In this document: positions 46,880 through 58,700 of the stretch, in pieces
How positions within the stretch are numbered: position 1 is the stretch's first letter
Layout: each line of letters begins with the position of its first letter
Assembly: GCF_026914265.1 (NCBI RefSeq)
Contig: NC_069136.1
Span: 28,487,201 to 28,551,200 of the forward strand
DNA from: Mya arenaria
Taxonomy: Eukaryota; Mollusca; Bivalvia; Myida; Myidae
Length of the DNA: 64,000 nt
Reading direction: 5' to 3'
Program-made: the position numbers and the translations under genes
The notes under the pieces: model-generated
Database searches by the model: none
Told to the model about the DNA's origin: nothing
Seen by the model: the letters and a program-made list of their open reading frames with translations, nothing else

Positions 46880-49020
46880 CTGGTGATGACTGAGTAGAAG
46901 AGATTGTCTATCCAGAGCTTGAAGGTGGTGACTGAGTAGAAGCGATTGTCTAACAAGAGCTTGCTGGTGTTGACCGAGTACAAGCGAATGTCTATCCAGA
47001 GCTTGCTGGTGATGACTGGCAGAAGCGAGTGTCTATCCAGAGCTTGAAGGTGGTGACTGAGTAGAAGCGATTGTCTAACCAGAGCTTGCTGGTGTTGACT
47101 GAGTAGAAGCGAGTGTCTATCCAGAGCTTGCTGGTGGTGACTGAGTAGAAGCGACTGTCTATCCAGAGTTTACTTGTGGTGACTGAGTAGAAGCGAGTGT
47201 CTATCCAGAGCTTGCTGGTGGTGACTGAGTAGAAGCGATTGTCTATCCAGAGCTTGCTGGTGGTTACTGAGTAGAAGCGAGTGTCTATCCAGGGCTTGCT
47301 GGTGGTGAGTGAGTAGAAGCGAGTGTCTATCCTGAGCTTGCTGGTGGTGGGTGAGTACAAGCGAGTGTCTATCCAGAGCTTGCTGGCGAGGACTGAGTAC
47401 AAGCGAGTGTCTATCCAGAGCTTGCTGATGGTGACTGAGTTGTAGCGATTGCCTATCCAGAGCTTGGTGGTAGGGACTGAGTAGGAGCGAGTGTCCATCC
47501 AGAGCTTGCTGGTAGTGACTGAGTACAAGCGAGTGTCTATCCAGAGCTTGCTGGTGGTGACTGAGTAGAAGAGATTGTCTATCCAGAGCTGGCTGGTGGT
47601 GACTGAGAAGAAGCGATAGTATATCCAGAGCATGCTGGTGGTGACTAAACAGAAGTATCCAGAGCTTGCTGGTGGTGACTGAGTACAAGCGAGTGTCTAT
47701 CCAGAGCTTGCTGGTGGTGACTGAGTACAAGCGAGTGTCTATCCAGAGCTTGCTGGTGATGACTGAGTAGAAGAGATTGTCTATCCAGAGCTTGCAGGTG
47801 GTGACTGCGTAGAAGCATTTGTATATCCAGAGCTTGCTGGTGGTGACTGAGTAGAAGAGATTGTCTATCCAGAGCTTGCTGGTGATGACCGAGTAGATGC
47901 GATTATCTATCCAGAGCTTGCTGGTGGTGACCGAGTAAAAGCGAGTATCTATCAAGAGCTTGCTGGTGGTGACCGAGTAGAAGTGAGTGTCTATCCTGAG
48001 CTTGCTGGTGGTGACTGAGTACAAGCGAGTGTCTATCCAGAGCTTACTTGTGGTGACTGAGTACAAGCGAGTGTCTATCCAGAGCTTGCTGGTGGTGACT
48101 GAGTGGAGCGAGTGTCTATCCAGAGCTTGCTGGTGGTGACCGAGTAGAAGCGAGTGTCTATCCAGAGCTTGCTGGTGGTGACTGAGTACAAGCGACTGTC
48201 TATCCAGAGTTTGCTGGTGATGACCGAGTAGAAGGGATTGTCTATCCAGAGCTTGCTGGTGGTGACTGAGTAGAAGTGAGTGTCTATTCTAAGCTTGCTG
48301 GTGGTGACTGAGTGGAGCGAGTGTCTATCCAGGGCTTGCTGGTGGTGACTGAGTAGAAGTGAGTGTCTATTCTAAGCTTGCTGGTGGTGACCGAGTAGAA
48401 GCGATTGTCTATCCAGAGCTTGCTGGTGGTGACCGAGTAGAAGCGATTGTCTATCCAGAGCTTGCTGGGGGTGACCGAGTAGAAGCGATTGTCTATCCAG
48501 AGCTTGCTGGTGGTGACCGAGTAGAAGCGAGTGTCTATCCAGAGCTTGCTGGTGGTGACCGAGTAGAAGCGATTGTCTATCCAGAGCTTGCTGGTGGTGA
48601 CTGAGTACAAGCGAGTGTCTATCCAGAGCTTGCTGGTGATGACCGAGTAGAAGGGATTGTCTATCCAGAGCTTGCTGGTGATGACCGAGTAGAAGGGATT
48701 GTCTATCCAGAGCTTGCTGGTGGTGACTGAGTAGAAGCGAGTGTCTATCCAGAGCTTGCTGGTGATGACCGAGTAGAAGGGATTGTCTATCCAGAGCTTG
48801 CTGGTGGTGACTGAGTAGAAGTGAGTGTCTATTCTAAGCTTGCTGGTGGTGACTGAGTAGAAGCGAGTGTCTATCCAGAGCTTGCTGGTGGTGACCGAAT
48901 AGAAGCGAGTGTCTGAGTACAAGCGAGTGTTTAAACAGAGCTTGCTGTGGTGACCAAATAGAAGCGAGTGTCTATCCAAAGCTTGCTGGTGGTGACTGAG
49001 TTGTAGCGATTGTCTCTCTA
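46880..49020. repeat. 42-bp minisatellite, about 51 units
   Basis: The unit is AGAGCTTGCTGGTGGTGACT plus GAGTAGAAGCGAGTGTCTAT and CC. Variants include GACCGAGTAGAAGGGATTG and GAGTACAAGCGAGTG. Blocks of variant order recur, for example 'aagtgagtgtctattctaagcttgctgg' near 48268, 48355 and 48815, so multi-unit copying is recent. Minus-strand frames of 213-298 codons (repeat SVTTSKLWIDTRFY) follow from the period and are probably not genes. Confidence 0.95.
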
Positions 49021-49150
49021 GAAGAAGGGTTAAGACCCAACTGGACGTCACAGTTGCGATTTCTTGCCTCATTACTTACATACAATCGTCTACCGGAAGG
49101 TGCGTTAAACGAAACACGGGATCACCGATAGTATATCAATGCGTAAACAC

Positions 49151-49530
49151 TGGCGGATCCGTGGTAGTGGTAACACACTTGACAGTCAATCAAGGGGTCG
49201 CAGGTTCGATTTACCACTAAAAACATACTAATTGTTTTCCGGAAGGACGTCAAATGGGGATCCCGTATGACAGTGCTAAAACACTGGTGCACGTTTAAGA
49301 ACCAGGGTAGCTCTAACCAAGGTTACATTTTTTCTGTGCACTATGCAAAAAAAAAAAACTAAAATTATCGGAGCACTCGCCGAAATGGCATTGCCAGAGT
49401 GTGAATATACATAAGCTTACACACCAAAACAGCAACTCTATCTGGACTCTCACTGGACCGATGTTCATGGAAAGCATTGGAAATATGGTGGCAATGTGAA
49501 ATACACGCAGCCACTCCGCTACACTTGTGA
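49151..49530 (+). mobile_element. SINE with tRNA-Asp-like head and long body
   Basis: The head CGTGGTAGTGGTAACACACT gives an A-box; CTTGA-CAGTCAA-TCAAG forms an anticodon arm with GTC in the Asp position; the B-box is GCAGGTTCGATTTACC. The body includes GTGCACGTTTAAGAACC and GAGCACTCGCCGAAATGGC, the kind of conserved central domain carried by long mollusc SINEs. An internal run of 12 A is at about 49349. Position 33 of the loop is A, not T, so it is not a working tRNA. Confidence 0.7.
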
Positions 49531-49539
49531 ATAGATAAT

Positions 49540-50050
49540 TAAAAGTTGTGTGAAGGTTAGTAGCAATTTCCAAATCAGGTCGTCTGACAAAAAAGTTCCC
49601 AAATGTGTATTCCGCATATGTGGTGGCTTTGTTTTATTCTATAAGAATCACGATCATGCTGGAATGTTACCTACACTATTAAAATTAACAAGAGCTGTCC
49701 GTTTGATAGCGCGCTCGATTATTCAAATTTTATTGTAACAAAAGTGCACACTTTGACATAGTCAAGAAAACCAATATGACCCTAAATCGCTTGTGAATCT
49801 AAATTAACCTTAAAAATCATTTCGGTGAAGAAAGATGTCAAAACCATTCCTGTTTTTTTCTGGAATATTGACCAATTTGTTTAAGATGAGATATATTTTA
49901 AAGCGTTTTTTTTTATTTTACCAATTGACCTAGTTTTCCAACTTAATCAAAAATATTTCAAAACTTTTGAATAAAGTCAATCTCAGAAAACTGTAGAAAA
50001 ATTGCTTCCTTTAGTCTTGTCAGTCATCAAAAATATTTACATTTTGGAAT
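49540..50050. other. Intergenic, short repeat scrap
   Basis: ACAAGAGCTGTCCGTTTGAT (about 49689) followed by 'agcgcgctcgattattcaa' looks like one end of an 'ACAAGAGCTGTC'-type element. Otherwise nothing seen. Confidence 0.45.
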
Positions 50051-50057
50051 GAGTATG

Positions 50058-50300
50058 CAGTGGCGGGTCCAGGTCCCTCAGTTAGGGGGGGGGGGGGGGG
50101 GGCGTAACTTCTGAAATTGACTTCTGTTGGCCGCTAAGGCCCCCATGTGTTTTCATGGTAATTCAGGGGGTCGGAGGCCTTCGCGACGGCCTCAAGCTCA
50201 TAAACTATTGCATGTGTTTACTATGGAACGCCGGGGCTCAATGCTTCTTGCAAAATGCGTTATGCAAATGCTATATATAGAACAATAGTTTCATTTTCGA
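50058..50300 (+). repeat. G-run-bearing element end
   Basis: AGTGGCGGGTCCAGGTCCCT is followed by a run of 18 G (50085-50102). A similar end, inverted, occurs at 52479-52520, where 13 C precede TGGATCCGCCTATG. These look like termini of the same MITE type; no partner ends were found. Confidence 0.45.
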
Positions 50301-53038
50301 CCAATCGAATGACTGGGTACGGAATTACGGAAGCTCGTGCTATGTGAAATCTAAATATAGTAACACCTCCTGAATAACGGATTTCCTTCGCATCTCGCAT
50401 TTCGCATGAAGCATTTTAAAAGCATTTAACATCTCGCATTTTGCACAAAAATCATTTCCCAAAAAGCATTTCGCATATGGCATAACACAATCAAATTGAA
50501 TCGGACGAAATATTGTGCACGTTCCGAACTGCTCCCGGCAGTGAAGGGGATGTAAGACAGGCTACTGATACTGCTACAGAAATATTATTATACGGTGGAA
50601 GAAACGATACTCTTTCTAACCTAACGCGTTTACAGCACTATACAGAGTTGCACATCTTGCTATTCGCAATCTAACTGACTTTCTGGCATATTTTCTCTAG
50701 GACACCTCTTTACTTTACCGTTTCTGAAGATTATATTGTATTGGTGTGTTTATATATGTTATTCTAATGAATAGACACAACAAACGTATTATTTTTCACC
50801 TCTATTACATGCAGATAAAAGTATTTTTTTCAAATTAATGTGTTCCTTTTTTCATTTCATACAAAATGATTCTGCTCAATTTATGCTAACAACGGTAAAA
50901 AATATTGAATCGAAGCTTTTCGCATTTGAAATTTTCCGCGCTTTGGACTTGGAGGATCAGCCATATTTTTTACCATTTGGAACACCTCGGCAAAATTTGA
51001 CCGGTGAGCAGAAAGTGAATTAAAAGCTCGCAAGGTAATTCATTTTAGCAATTTCTCCGTACGGTCGATTGAGTTTTTAACGATGCTACCTCTCACAAAG
51101 TAAGTCTGGGCGGTGGCAGTCGGTAAATAAGAAAACACACATGTTATTAAATCATTTAGAAATCTTATATTCTTTTAAATAATTATAAAAGGTTGTAGAT
51201 CCAGATCTACGCTATATTTATAAAGTTTAAAATTTAAAAGTAATTTGTAAAGTTTTAGACGCTCGGCAAATATGTTAAGGGTAGTTTGAAACCCTCCTCA
51301 TGTCAAGTTTCATTTAATGCATTAATTCAAGCAATCCACATAGATTTGCATGAACTGTCGTGGAGGCTTTTATTTATGTCTTATGATCTAAAGACACCTC
51401 TGACTTTTGCACTCGGTAAAATTGATATCGTACTTGGCGATTAATGAGGATGAGGATGATGATGTTAGCATTGTACTACAGTAGGACAATGTTTTTGTCC
51501 GATTAAGTATTCTACGTTACGTGTCGTCTGATCTGAGCAGGGTCTTAACTTATCAATGTAGACGGCATGTGGTTATTTTGAGTTGTTTACAGTGCAGAGT
51601 CAGATCATATGCCGTACATCCAAAGCAGCGTCTGATCTTATTCTAAATTTACCGCCATCCATTTCTAGTTTATTGTTTTAAGTTGCTTTATACTGACTTC
51701 TGCGAATATATTCAGAGAAGGTGAAATATTAACTCCTTTCCGGCTGATGATATAATTAATATGGAAATAGCTTGGATCCATATAAGATGACAAGCTACTC
51801 GGCGTCTGATAAAATTCAAAGCTGTTTGACACTCCCGCCATATCAATCTTTCGAACAGATTTGTTTAGCATAAGACAGTCGCTTATAGTAATAAACTTTA
51901 AAATACTTCCAAAGTCATAGAAATGTGAAGACAAATAAAAAAAATGTTTGCACAGAACGTAGTCTGCTGGGTGCTATTCTGTACATTGTATTTAGTCATT
52001 ATGACGAACAATCCGAAAAGTGAAACAGAAGAGCAAACGTCTGTTTCACTGACTTCTCAGGGTTAATACATTCAACACAATGTCGAATAAAACCAGAACA
52101 TATTTTATTAAAATAACTGTTGTGTCCGATATTCCCCGCATGTATTTCAGCCGTCCGATATTCACTACAAAACTACGCATGTGTCCGATTGAACGGGGTT
52201 TTACTTCCTGCGTATAGCCGTAAAAACGGAGGATAGCCAAACGCTAACACATTCTACTGAATACGTCATAATAGATAATTTAATCGATAAGAGCGTTCCA
52301 CAACGTCTCGGACCAATTATGTTTCGTAAGAGTCCAATGTGGCCAAATAGATGTTCGATACAACCACGGTAAATCGAGATCTATTTTTTTTTTGTGTGGA
52401 GCAAATCATAACCTTAATAGCTATTTACAATGATGGAACGATATTAATAATTTATACATGTACTTGGAAAATTTTAGAGGGGGGGCGCCGGGTCCCCCCC
52501 CCCCCCTGGATCCGCCTATGGTATGTACACTCTTGACTTACACCGGTTTGACAAGATCCCCGTATGTAGAAGATACACACACACCCAGACACGTCAACTG
52601 TCGAAGGAAAACGTTTTATTATATAACATATCATATATTTTCCAAAGGAACTAATCATCGCATATCCTACATGAATGAATACTAATGAAATCATCCAAAC
52701 ATATTATTCGCGTTATCTTTCAACCGAAAAAAATACCTAACGTTATGGCTGAACGAAAGAAGTGATGAAAACTTAATAGCATTTTTAAGTCAGGAGAGAT
52801 TCTTCGGAAGTATGAACACAACAGATTAAAAATCACTTAAGTTAGATTAATTGTTTAAAGAGGACCAGAAAATATGTAGATGATAAACGTGGCGACCTTT
52901 CACAGCCCCTAAAACTGCGGGAAAAGACGTAATACATGGTTTCTGAGACATATATCCGTGTAAAATTATTTGCTTTCTCTCAGTAAACAACATGCACCCG
53001 TCTGTGTACAAATTTCTACAATTATTTAATTAAATGAC
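50301..53038. other. Intergenic, no gene recognised
   Basis: Short direct repeats of 'catttcgcat' occur at about 50390-50480. 52479-52520 holds the G/C-run element end noted above. Small open frames at 50838 (+) and 51665 (-) have no recognisable domain. Confidence 0.4.
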
Positions 53039-53394
53039 TTAAAGCTGCACTCTCACAGATATACCGTTTTTACAACTTTTTATTTTTTTGTCTTGGAAAG
53101 AGCAAGTTTTTGCGTAAATATCTGCAAACGAATGATAAAAGATTGCTGACAAAAGATCAGATCGCAGATTTCCGTTCGAAAATTAATGTTTAATGGCTAA
53201 ACCGTTACTAGCGGTTTAAGAAAAATGCAGAAAACATTAATTTTTGAACTTAAATATATAAATCTGCGATGATTTTTTTTTGTCAGCAGTCTCATTTAAC
53301 TGGTTTCCATGGATTTTCGCAAAAATTGGCTCGTTCCAAGACAATAAAATAAAAATGTTGTCAAAACGTTCAATCTGTGAGAGTGCAGCTTTAA
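53039..53394 (+). mobile_element. ~356-bp MITE with 'TTAAAGCTGCACTCTCACAGAT' termini
   Basis: The ends TTAAAGCTGCACTCTCACAG and CTGTGAGAGTGCAGCTTTAA are perfect inverted repeats, and inner parts also pair ('cttggaaagagcaagtttttgcg' against 'cgcaaaaattggctcgttccaag'), so the whole element can fold back. The family is also seen at 35133-35263. No coding sequence. Confidence 0.85.
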
Positions 53395-54000
53395 GATTTA
53401 AGAGCGACTTAATTAAAATAGCATTTTATATCAAATAAGTTCTTGTTATCAGAAATAGATAAGTGGATGTTGAAAGATAAATGTTTAGTTCACCGTCTAA
53501 TTATTGTTGTAATTCGTACATACAGTTATGTGAACACTTCGTTATGCCAAAGTATAACATCAAACACAATTTACCATTTACCATTACACGTTGCATATAT
53601 GTATACACGCTGACATCGAATATGAAGACATGTATGTATGTAGACGATGTACATTTTACAAGTCTGAATAAAATGTCTGTTCTGTTCTGTTCCATAAACG
53701 CAAAATTTGATTTACCCTCGGGGTATTTCAAGTTTGGCAGAGATTTACAGTAAATACTAATAGACAAATGAAACAAAATAAATCAACGAACTCGATAAAA
53801 AAGATCTCATTTATTCTATCAAACTTCTTTTTAAATTTTCCGGGAGATGTATCAACAAAGGATTGCAGTGTTTGAAATGCCATGGTTTTGTGTGACATAC
53901 ACGGTGACATAGAGGTGGCGTACATGTGCATGCTTATGTTTTTATCTCGTTTAAACCACTAATATTTACACCTCAACTTCCATTCCTTAAATGAACTGCC
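53395..54000. other. Intergenic, nothing recognised
   Basis: AT-rich; no gene or defined repeat seen. Confidence 0.4.
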
Positions 54001-54010
54001 TTTCGGCAAT

Positions 54011-54036
54011 TGCGTTCATCAATCGATGAACGCAAC
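54011..54036. repeat. Short near-perfect palindrome
   Basis: TTGCGTTCATC-AATC-GATGAACGCAA: 11-bp arms and a 4-base loop. The arm TTGCGTTCAT recurs at about 54485 inside the next hairpin, so the two may share an origin. Confidence 0.8.
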
Positions 54037-54407
54037 ATCTTCGGATATGTTCGGATCGTAATTCATTGCATAACAATATACATGAAAGCTATTGATCTTG
54101 TCATTGGTTGTATTGTGCCTGCAGGTCCCGTAAAATATAGATCAATTTTTTTAAAAGTGTTAGTTTATTATATTTTAAATATATTGGTACCAGAAGTGTT
54201 TTAATTTTACGTTTTAAAGTGATTTCAAGTGGTTGATCTTTTCCCGCGTTATTGTGACGTCATTTGAAAAAATGTTTCCGGTTATAGTCGGGTCGTTCTA
54301 TTTACAGAATGGGTAAAAACGGATTACTGAAAGGTTTTCTTAAATGAAATGAAGTATTTTTTTTAACAAATCTTGAATGAAATAATGAGCTATTGGTGTA
54401 AATATAA

Positions 54408-54536
54408 GGAATGAATTGCGGGGTTGATGTCATTATCGGGGACATAATAATGTCCTTCGGACTCCACACACATTGACCAACCCAATTGCGTTCATACCCC
54501 GATAATGACATCTACCCCGCAATTCATTCCTTAAAT
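54408..54536. repeat. Hairpin-forming inverted repeat, MITE-like
   Basis: The left arm GGAATGAATTGCGGGGTTGA and the right arm TACCCCGCAATTCATTCC are complementary over about 34 bp with a single difference, with about 60 bp between. TTAA follows the right arm, which would fit a piggyBac-type target; the left flank is ATAA. Confidence 0.75.
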
Positions 54537-54606
54537 GGATCTCGTTTAGCCGACTTGTTATCTCGCTAATATGACAAATGTGTCCGGTTAAAATGAATCC
54601 GGTTGT

Positions 54607-54754
54607 GTCCCTCGGGTGCGGGGGCATTTGGCGGGGATTTCACCAGCAGTTTGTCCCCGCAGAGCGGGGATTTTACCCGAGCTTGGCTGGATCGAAAGAC
54701 AAGTCCCCGCTATTCCCCGGGCCTTGGGGGGCGTGGTTATAATTGACTGGTGCA
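54607..54754 (+). mobile_element. 5'-truncated PIF/Harbinger-like MITE
   Basis: The right half, from GGGTGCGGGGGCATTTGGC to TTATAATTGACTGGTGCA, matches 37758-38063. The left end is missing. Confidence 0.75.
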
Positions 54755-54757
54755 TAA

Positions 54758-55737
54758 CAGTTTTGTGTGTTTATTCAAAACCTTGAAATTAAAATATTGA
54801 ATAATACATTAACGATATAAAAAGTATTGTTCTGTGCGAAATGTTTTCTTGGAGTTTGGAGTTTTTTTTAAACTATATTTAAAAACCGACTATACAGTAT
54901 AACAACAAACTGGAAATATAATAGCAACCAGTGATTTGTAATTTCAGGTACATCAGTGTGCATGTACATGGTCAGCGATTGTCAAACATTTCTTTAAAGT
55001 TACGTATACTGCAGTAAGGTCGAGCATTGCATATAAAAAATATCAAAATCACAGTAAACTAAAAAAAAAAAAACGTTGAAGGAAACAGTTTTACAAAGTC
55101 TAAACTTTTGTTAAAATAAATAATCTTTTTGGCGTCCTTTTTAAGAATTACTTCCAATGCCATATGCCTTTAAAGTAACCATTGATCAGACAATGAAATT
55201 GTTAACTTACCAGCAATACAAATTCCATAACTATTTTTTATTAGTGTGATTACAATAATGAAATAAGTAAGTGTTTTATTCACCAAAGCCAACTAATGGA
55301 ACAGCTGCTTCAGATAGGATCGTTGTATTATCATCCAGTCAAAAAAGTAATTATACTAATGTGAATAATTTAGCCACGCGGTATAAGATAAAGATATTGT
55401 GTATAATTAAAACCTAATAGGCGTGAACCCAGAAATCATACTGGTGTTGGGCAAGGTCGGATATGGTTGGTCTGTTGGCTGTGTGCTGACCAAACGACAT
55501 TGGTCCTTCGTTCGCCTAACGTAAAAACAAATGGAGGGTTAGTCTGAGTCACCTACCCTTACCATTCCAGTACTCTTGTTGTGCATAGTACGCTGGGTAC
55601 CAGACAAAATAAATGGTGGGTCTGCTGGGGGCTGGTGCTATAGCGTTGGCTTATACCATATCAGACAAACGTTAGACCAATGTCGGCGTAATTACGTATA
55701 TGTTTGACAACACGGTCACTTTGGCTAGCTAACATTG
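54758..55737. other. Intergenic, no gene recognised
   Basis: AT-rich, then from about 55430 a region with 'ttggtccttcg' and 'attggaccaac' phrases leading into the 39-bp array. Confidence 0.4.
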
Positions 55738-55774
55738 GACCAACATCACAGTCAACCTGAAATTACAGTTTATA

Positions 55775-58700
55775 TCATTCTACGCGTTGGGCAAACATTG
55801 CAGTAACCCTGAATCATTCTACGCCTTGGGTCAATATGGCAGTCACCTGAATCATTCTACGCCTTGGGTCAACATTGCAGCCACCCTGAATCATTCTACG
55901 CCTTGGGTCAACATTGCAGTCACCCTGAATCATTCTACGCCTTGGGTCAAAATTGCAGTCACCCTGAATCATTCTACGCCTTGGGTCAACAATGCAGTCA
56001 CCCTGAATCATTCTACGCCTTGAGTCAACATTGCAGTCACCCTGAATCATTCTACGCCTTGGGTCAACATTGCAGTCACCCTGAATCATTCTACGCCTTG
56101 GGTCAACATTGCAGTCACCCTGAATCATTCTACGCCTTGGGTCAACATTGCAGTCACCCTGAATCATTCTACGCCTGTGGTAAACATTGCAGTCATCCTG
56201 AATCATTCTACGCCTGGGGTCAACATTGCAGTCACCCTGAATCATTCTACGCCTTGGGTCAACATTGCAGTCACCCTGAATCATTCTACGCCTTGGGTCA
56301 ACATTGCAGTCACCCTGAATCATTCTACGCCTTAGGTCAACATTGCAGTCACCCTGAATCATTCTACGCCTTGTGTCAACATTGCAATCACTCTAAATAA
56401 TTCTACGCCTGGGGTCAACATTGCAGTCACCCTGAATCATTCTACGCCTGGGGTCAACATTGCAGTCACCCTGAATCATTCTACGCCTTGAGTCAACATT
56501 GCAGTCACCCTGAATCATTCTACGCCTTGAGTCAAAATTGCAGTCACCCTGAATCATTCTACGCCTTTGTTCAACATTGCAGTCACCCTGAATCATTCTA
56601 CGCCTTGGGGCAACATTGCAATCAACTTGAATCATTCTACGCCTGTGGTCAGCATTGCAGTCATCCTGAATCATTCTACGCCTTGGGTCACCATTGCAGT
56701 CACCCTGAATCATTCTACGTCGTGTGTCAACATTGCAGTCACCCTGAATCATTCTACGCCTTGTGTCAACATTGCAGTCACTCTGAATCATTCTACGCCT
56801 GGGGTCAACATTACAGTCAGCCTGAATCATTCTACGTCGTGGGTCAACATTGCAGTCACCCTGAATCATTCTACGCCTTGTGTCAACATTGCAGTCACCC
56901 TGAATCTTTCTACGCCTTGGGTCAAAACTGCAGTCACCCTGAATCATTCTACGCCTTGTGCTAACATTGCAGTCACCCTGAATCATTATGAGCCTTGTGC
57001 AAACATTGCAGTCACCCTGAATCATTCTACGCCTTGGGTTAACATTGCAGTCACCCCGAATCATTCTACGCCTGGGGTCAACATTGCAGTCCCCCTGAAT
57101 CATTCTACGCCTTATGTCAACATTGAAGTCAGCCTGAATCATTCAACGCCTTTGGTCAACATTGCAGTCACCCTGAATCATTCTACGCCTTGGGTCCAAA
57201 TTGCAGTCACCCTGAATCATTCTACACCTTGGGTCAACATTTCAGTCACCTTGAATCATTATACGCCTAGGGTCAACATTGAAATCAACTTGAATCATTC
57301 TACGCCTTGGGTCAACATTGCAGTCACCCTGAATCATTCTACGCCTTGGGTCAAAATTGCAGTCACCCTGAATCATTCTACGCCTTGGGTCAACATTTCA
57401 GTCACCTTGAATCATTATACGCCTATGGTCAACGTTGAAATCAACTTGAATCATTCTACGCCTTGGGTCAACATTGCAGTCACCCTGAATCATTCTACGC
57501 CTTGGGTCAACATTGCAGTCACCCTGAATCATTCTACGCCTTGGGCAAACATTGCAGTCACCCTCAATCATTCTACGCCTTGTGTCAACATTGCACTCAG
57601 CATGAATCATTCTACGCATTGGGTCAACATTACAGTCACCCTGAATCATTATACGCATTGGGTTAACATTGCAGTCACCCTGAATCATTCTACGCCTATT
57701 GTCAACATTGCAGTCACCCTGAATCATTCTACGCATTGGGTCAACATTGCAGTCACCCTGAATCATTCTACGCCTGGGGTCAACATTACAGTCACCCTGA
57801 ATCATTCTACGTCGTGGGTCAACATTGCAGTCACTCTGAATCATTCTACGCCTTTTGTCAACATTGCAGTCACCCTGAATCATTCTACGCCTTGGGTCAA
57901 AATTGCAGTCACCCTGAATCATTCCACGCCTTGTGCTAACATTGCAGTCACTCTGAATCATTCTACGCCTTGGGATAACATTGCAGTCACCCTGAATCAT
58001 TCTACGCCTTGGGTCAACATTGAAGTCAGCCTGAATCGAATCATTCTACGCATTGGGTCAACATTGAAGTCAGCCTGAATCATTCTACGTCTTGGGTCAA
58101 CATTGCAGTCACCCTGAATCATTCTACGCCTTTGGTCAATATTGCAGTCACCCTGAATCATTCTACGCCATGGGTCAACATTGCAGTCACCCTGAATCAT
58201 TCTACGCCTTAGGTCAACATTGCAGTCACCCTGAATCATTCTACGCCTTGGGTCAACATTGCAGTCACCTGAATCATTCTACGCCTTGGGTCAACAATGC
58301 AGTCACCCTGAATCATTCTACGCAGTGGGCCAACATTGCAGTCACCCTGAATCATTCTACGCCTTGGGTAAACATTGCAGTCAGCTTGAATCATTTTACG
58401 CCTGGGGTCAACATTGCAGTCACCCTGAATCATTCTACGCATTGGGTCAACATTCCTGTCAGCCTGAATCATTCTACGCCTTGGGTCAATATTTCAGTCA
58501 CCCTGAATCAATCTACGCACTGGTTCAAGATTGCAGTCAGCCTGAATCGATCAACGCCTTGGGTCAACATTGCAGTCAGATTGAATCATTCTACGCCTTG
58601 AGGCGTCTGCGTCTCAGGCTGACTTCAATGTTGACCCAATGCGTAGAATGATTCAGGCTGACTGCAATGTTATCACAAGGCGTAGAATGATTCAGAGTGA

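Noticed and set aside
47170-48066. 298-codon minus-strand frame across the 42-bp array as a gene
   Set aside because: The frame is just the 42-bp period; the repeat peptide changes frame inside it and no flanking domain exists.
49160-49225. tRNA-Asp gene (anticodon GTC)
   Set aside because: The anticodon arm is good, but loop position 33 is A, the acceptor stem is not closed, and a long SINE body follows.
49313-49573. Minus-strand 86-codon frame (SVAEWLRVFHIATIF) as a gene
   Set aside because: It is the reverse strand of the SINE body at 49151-49530.
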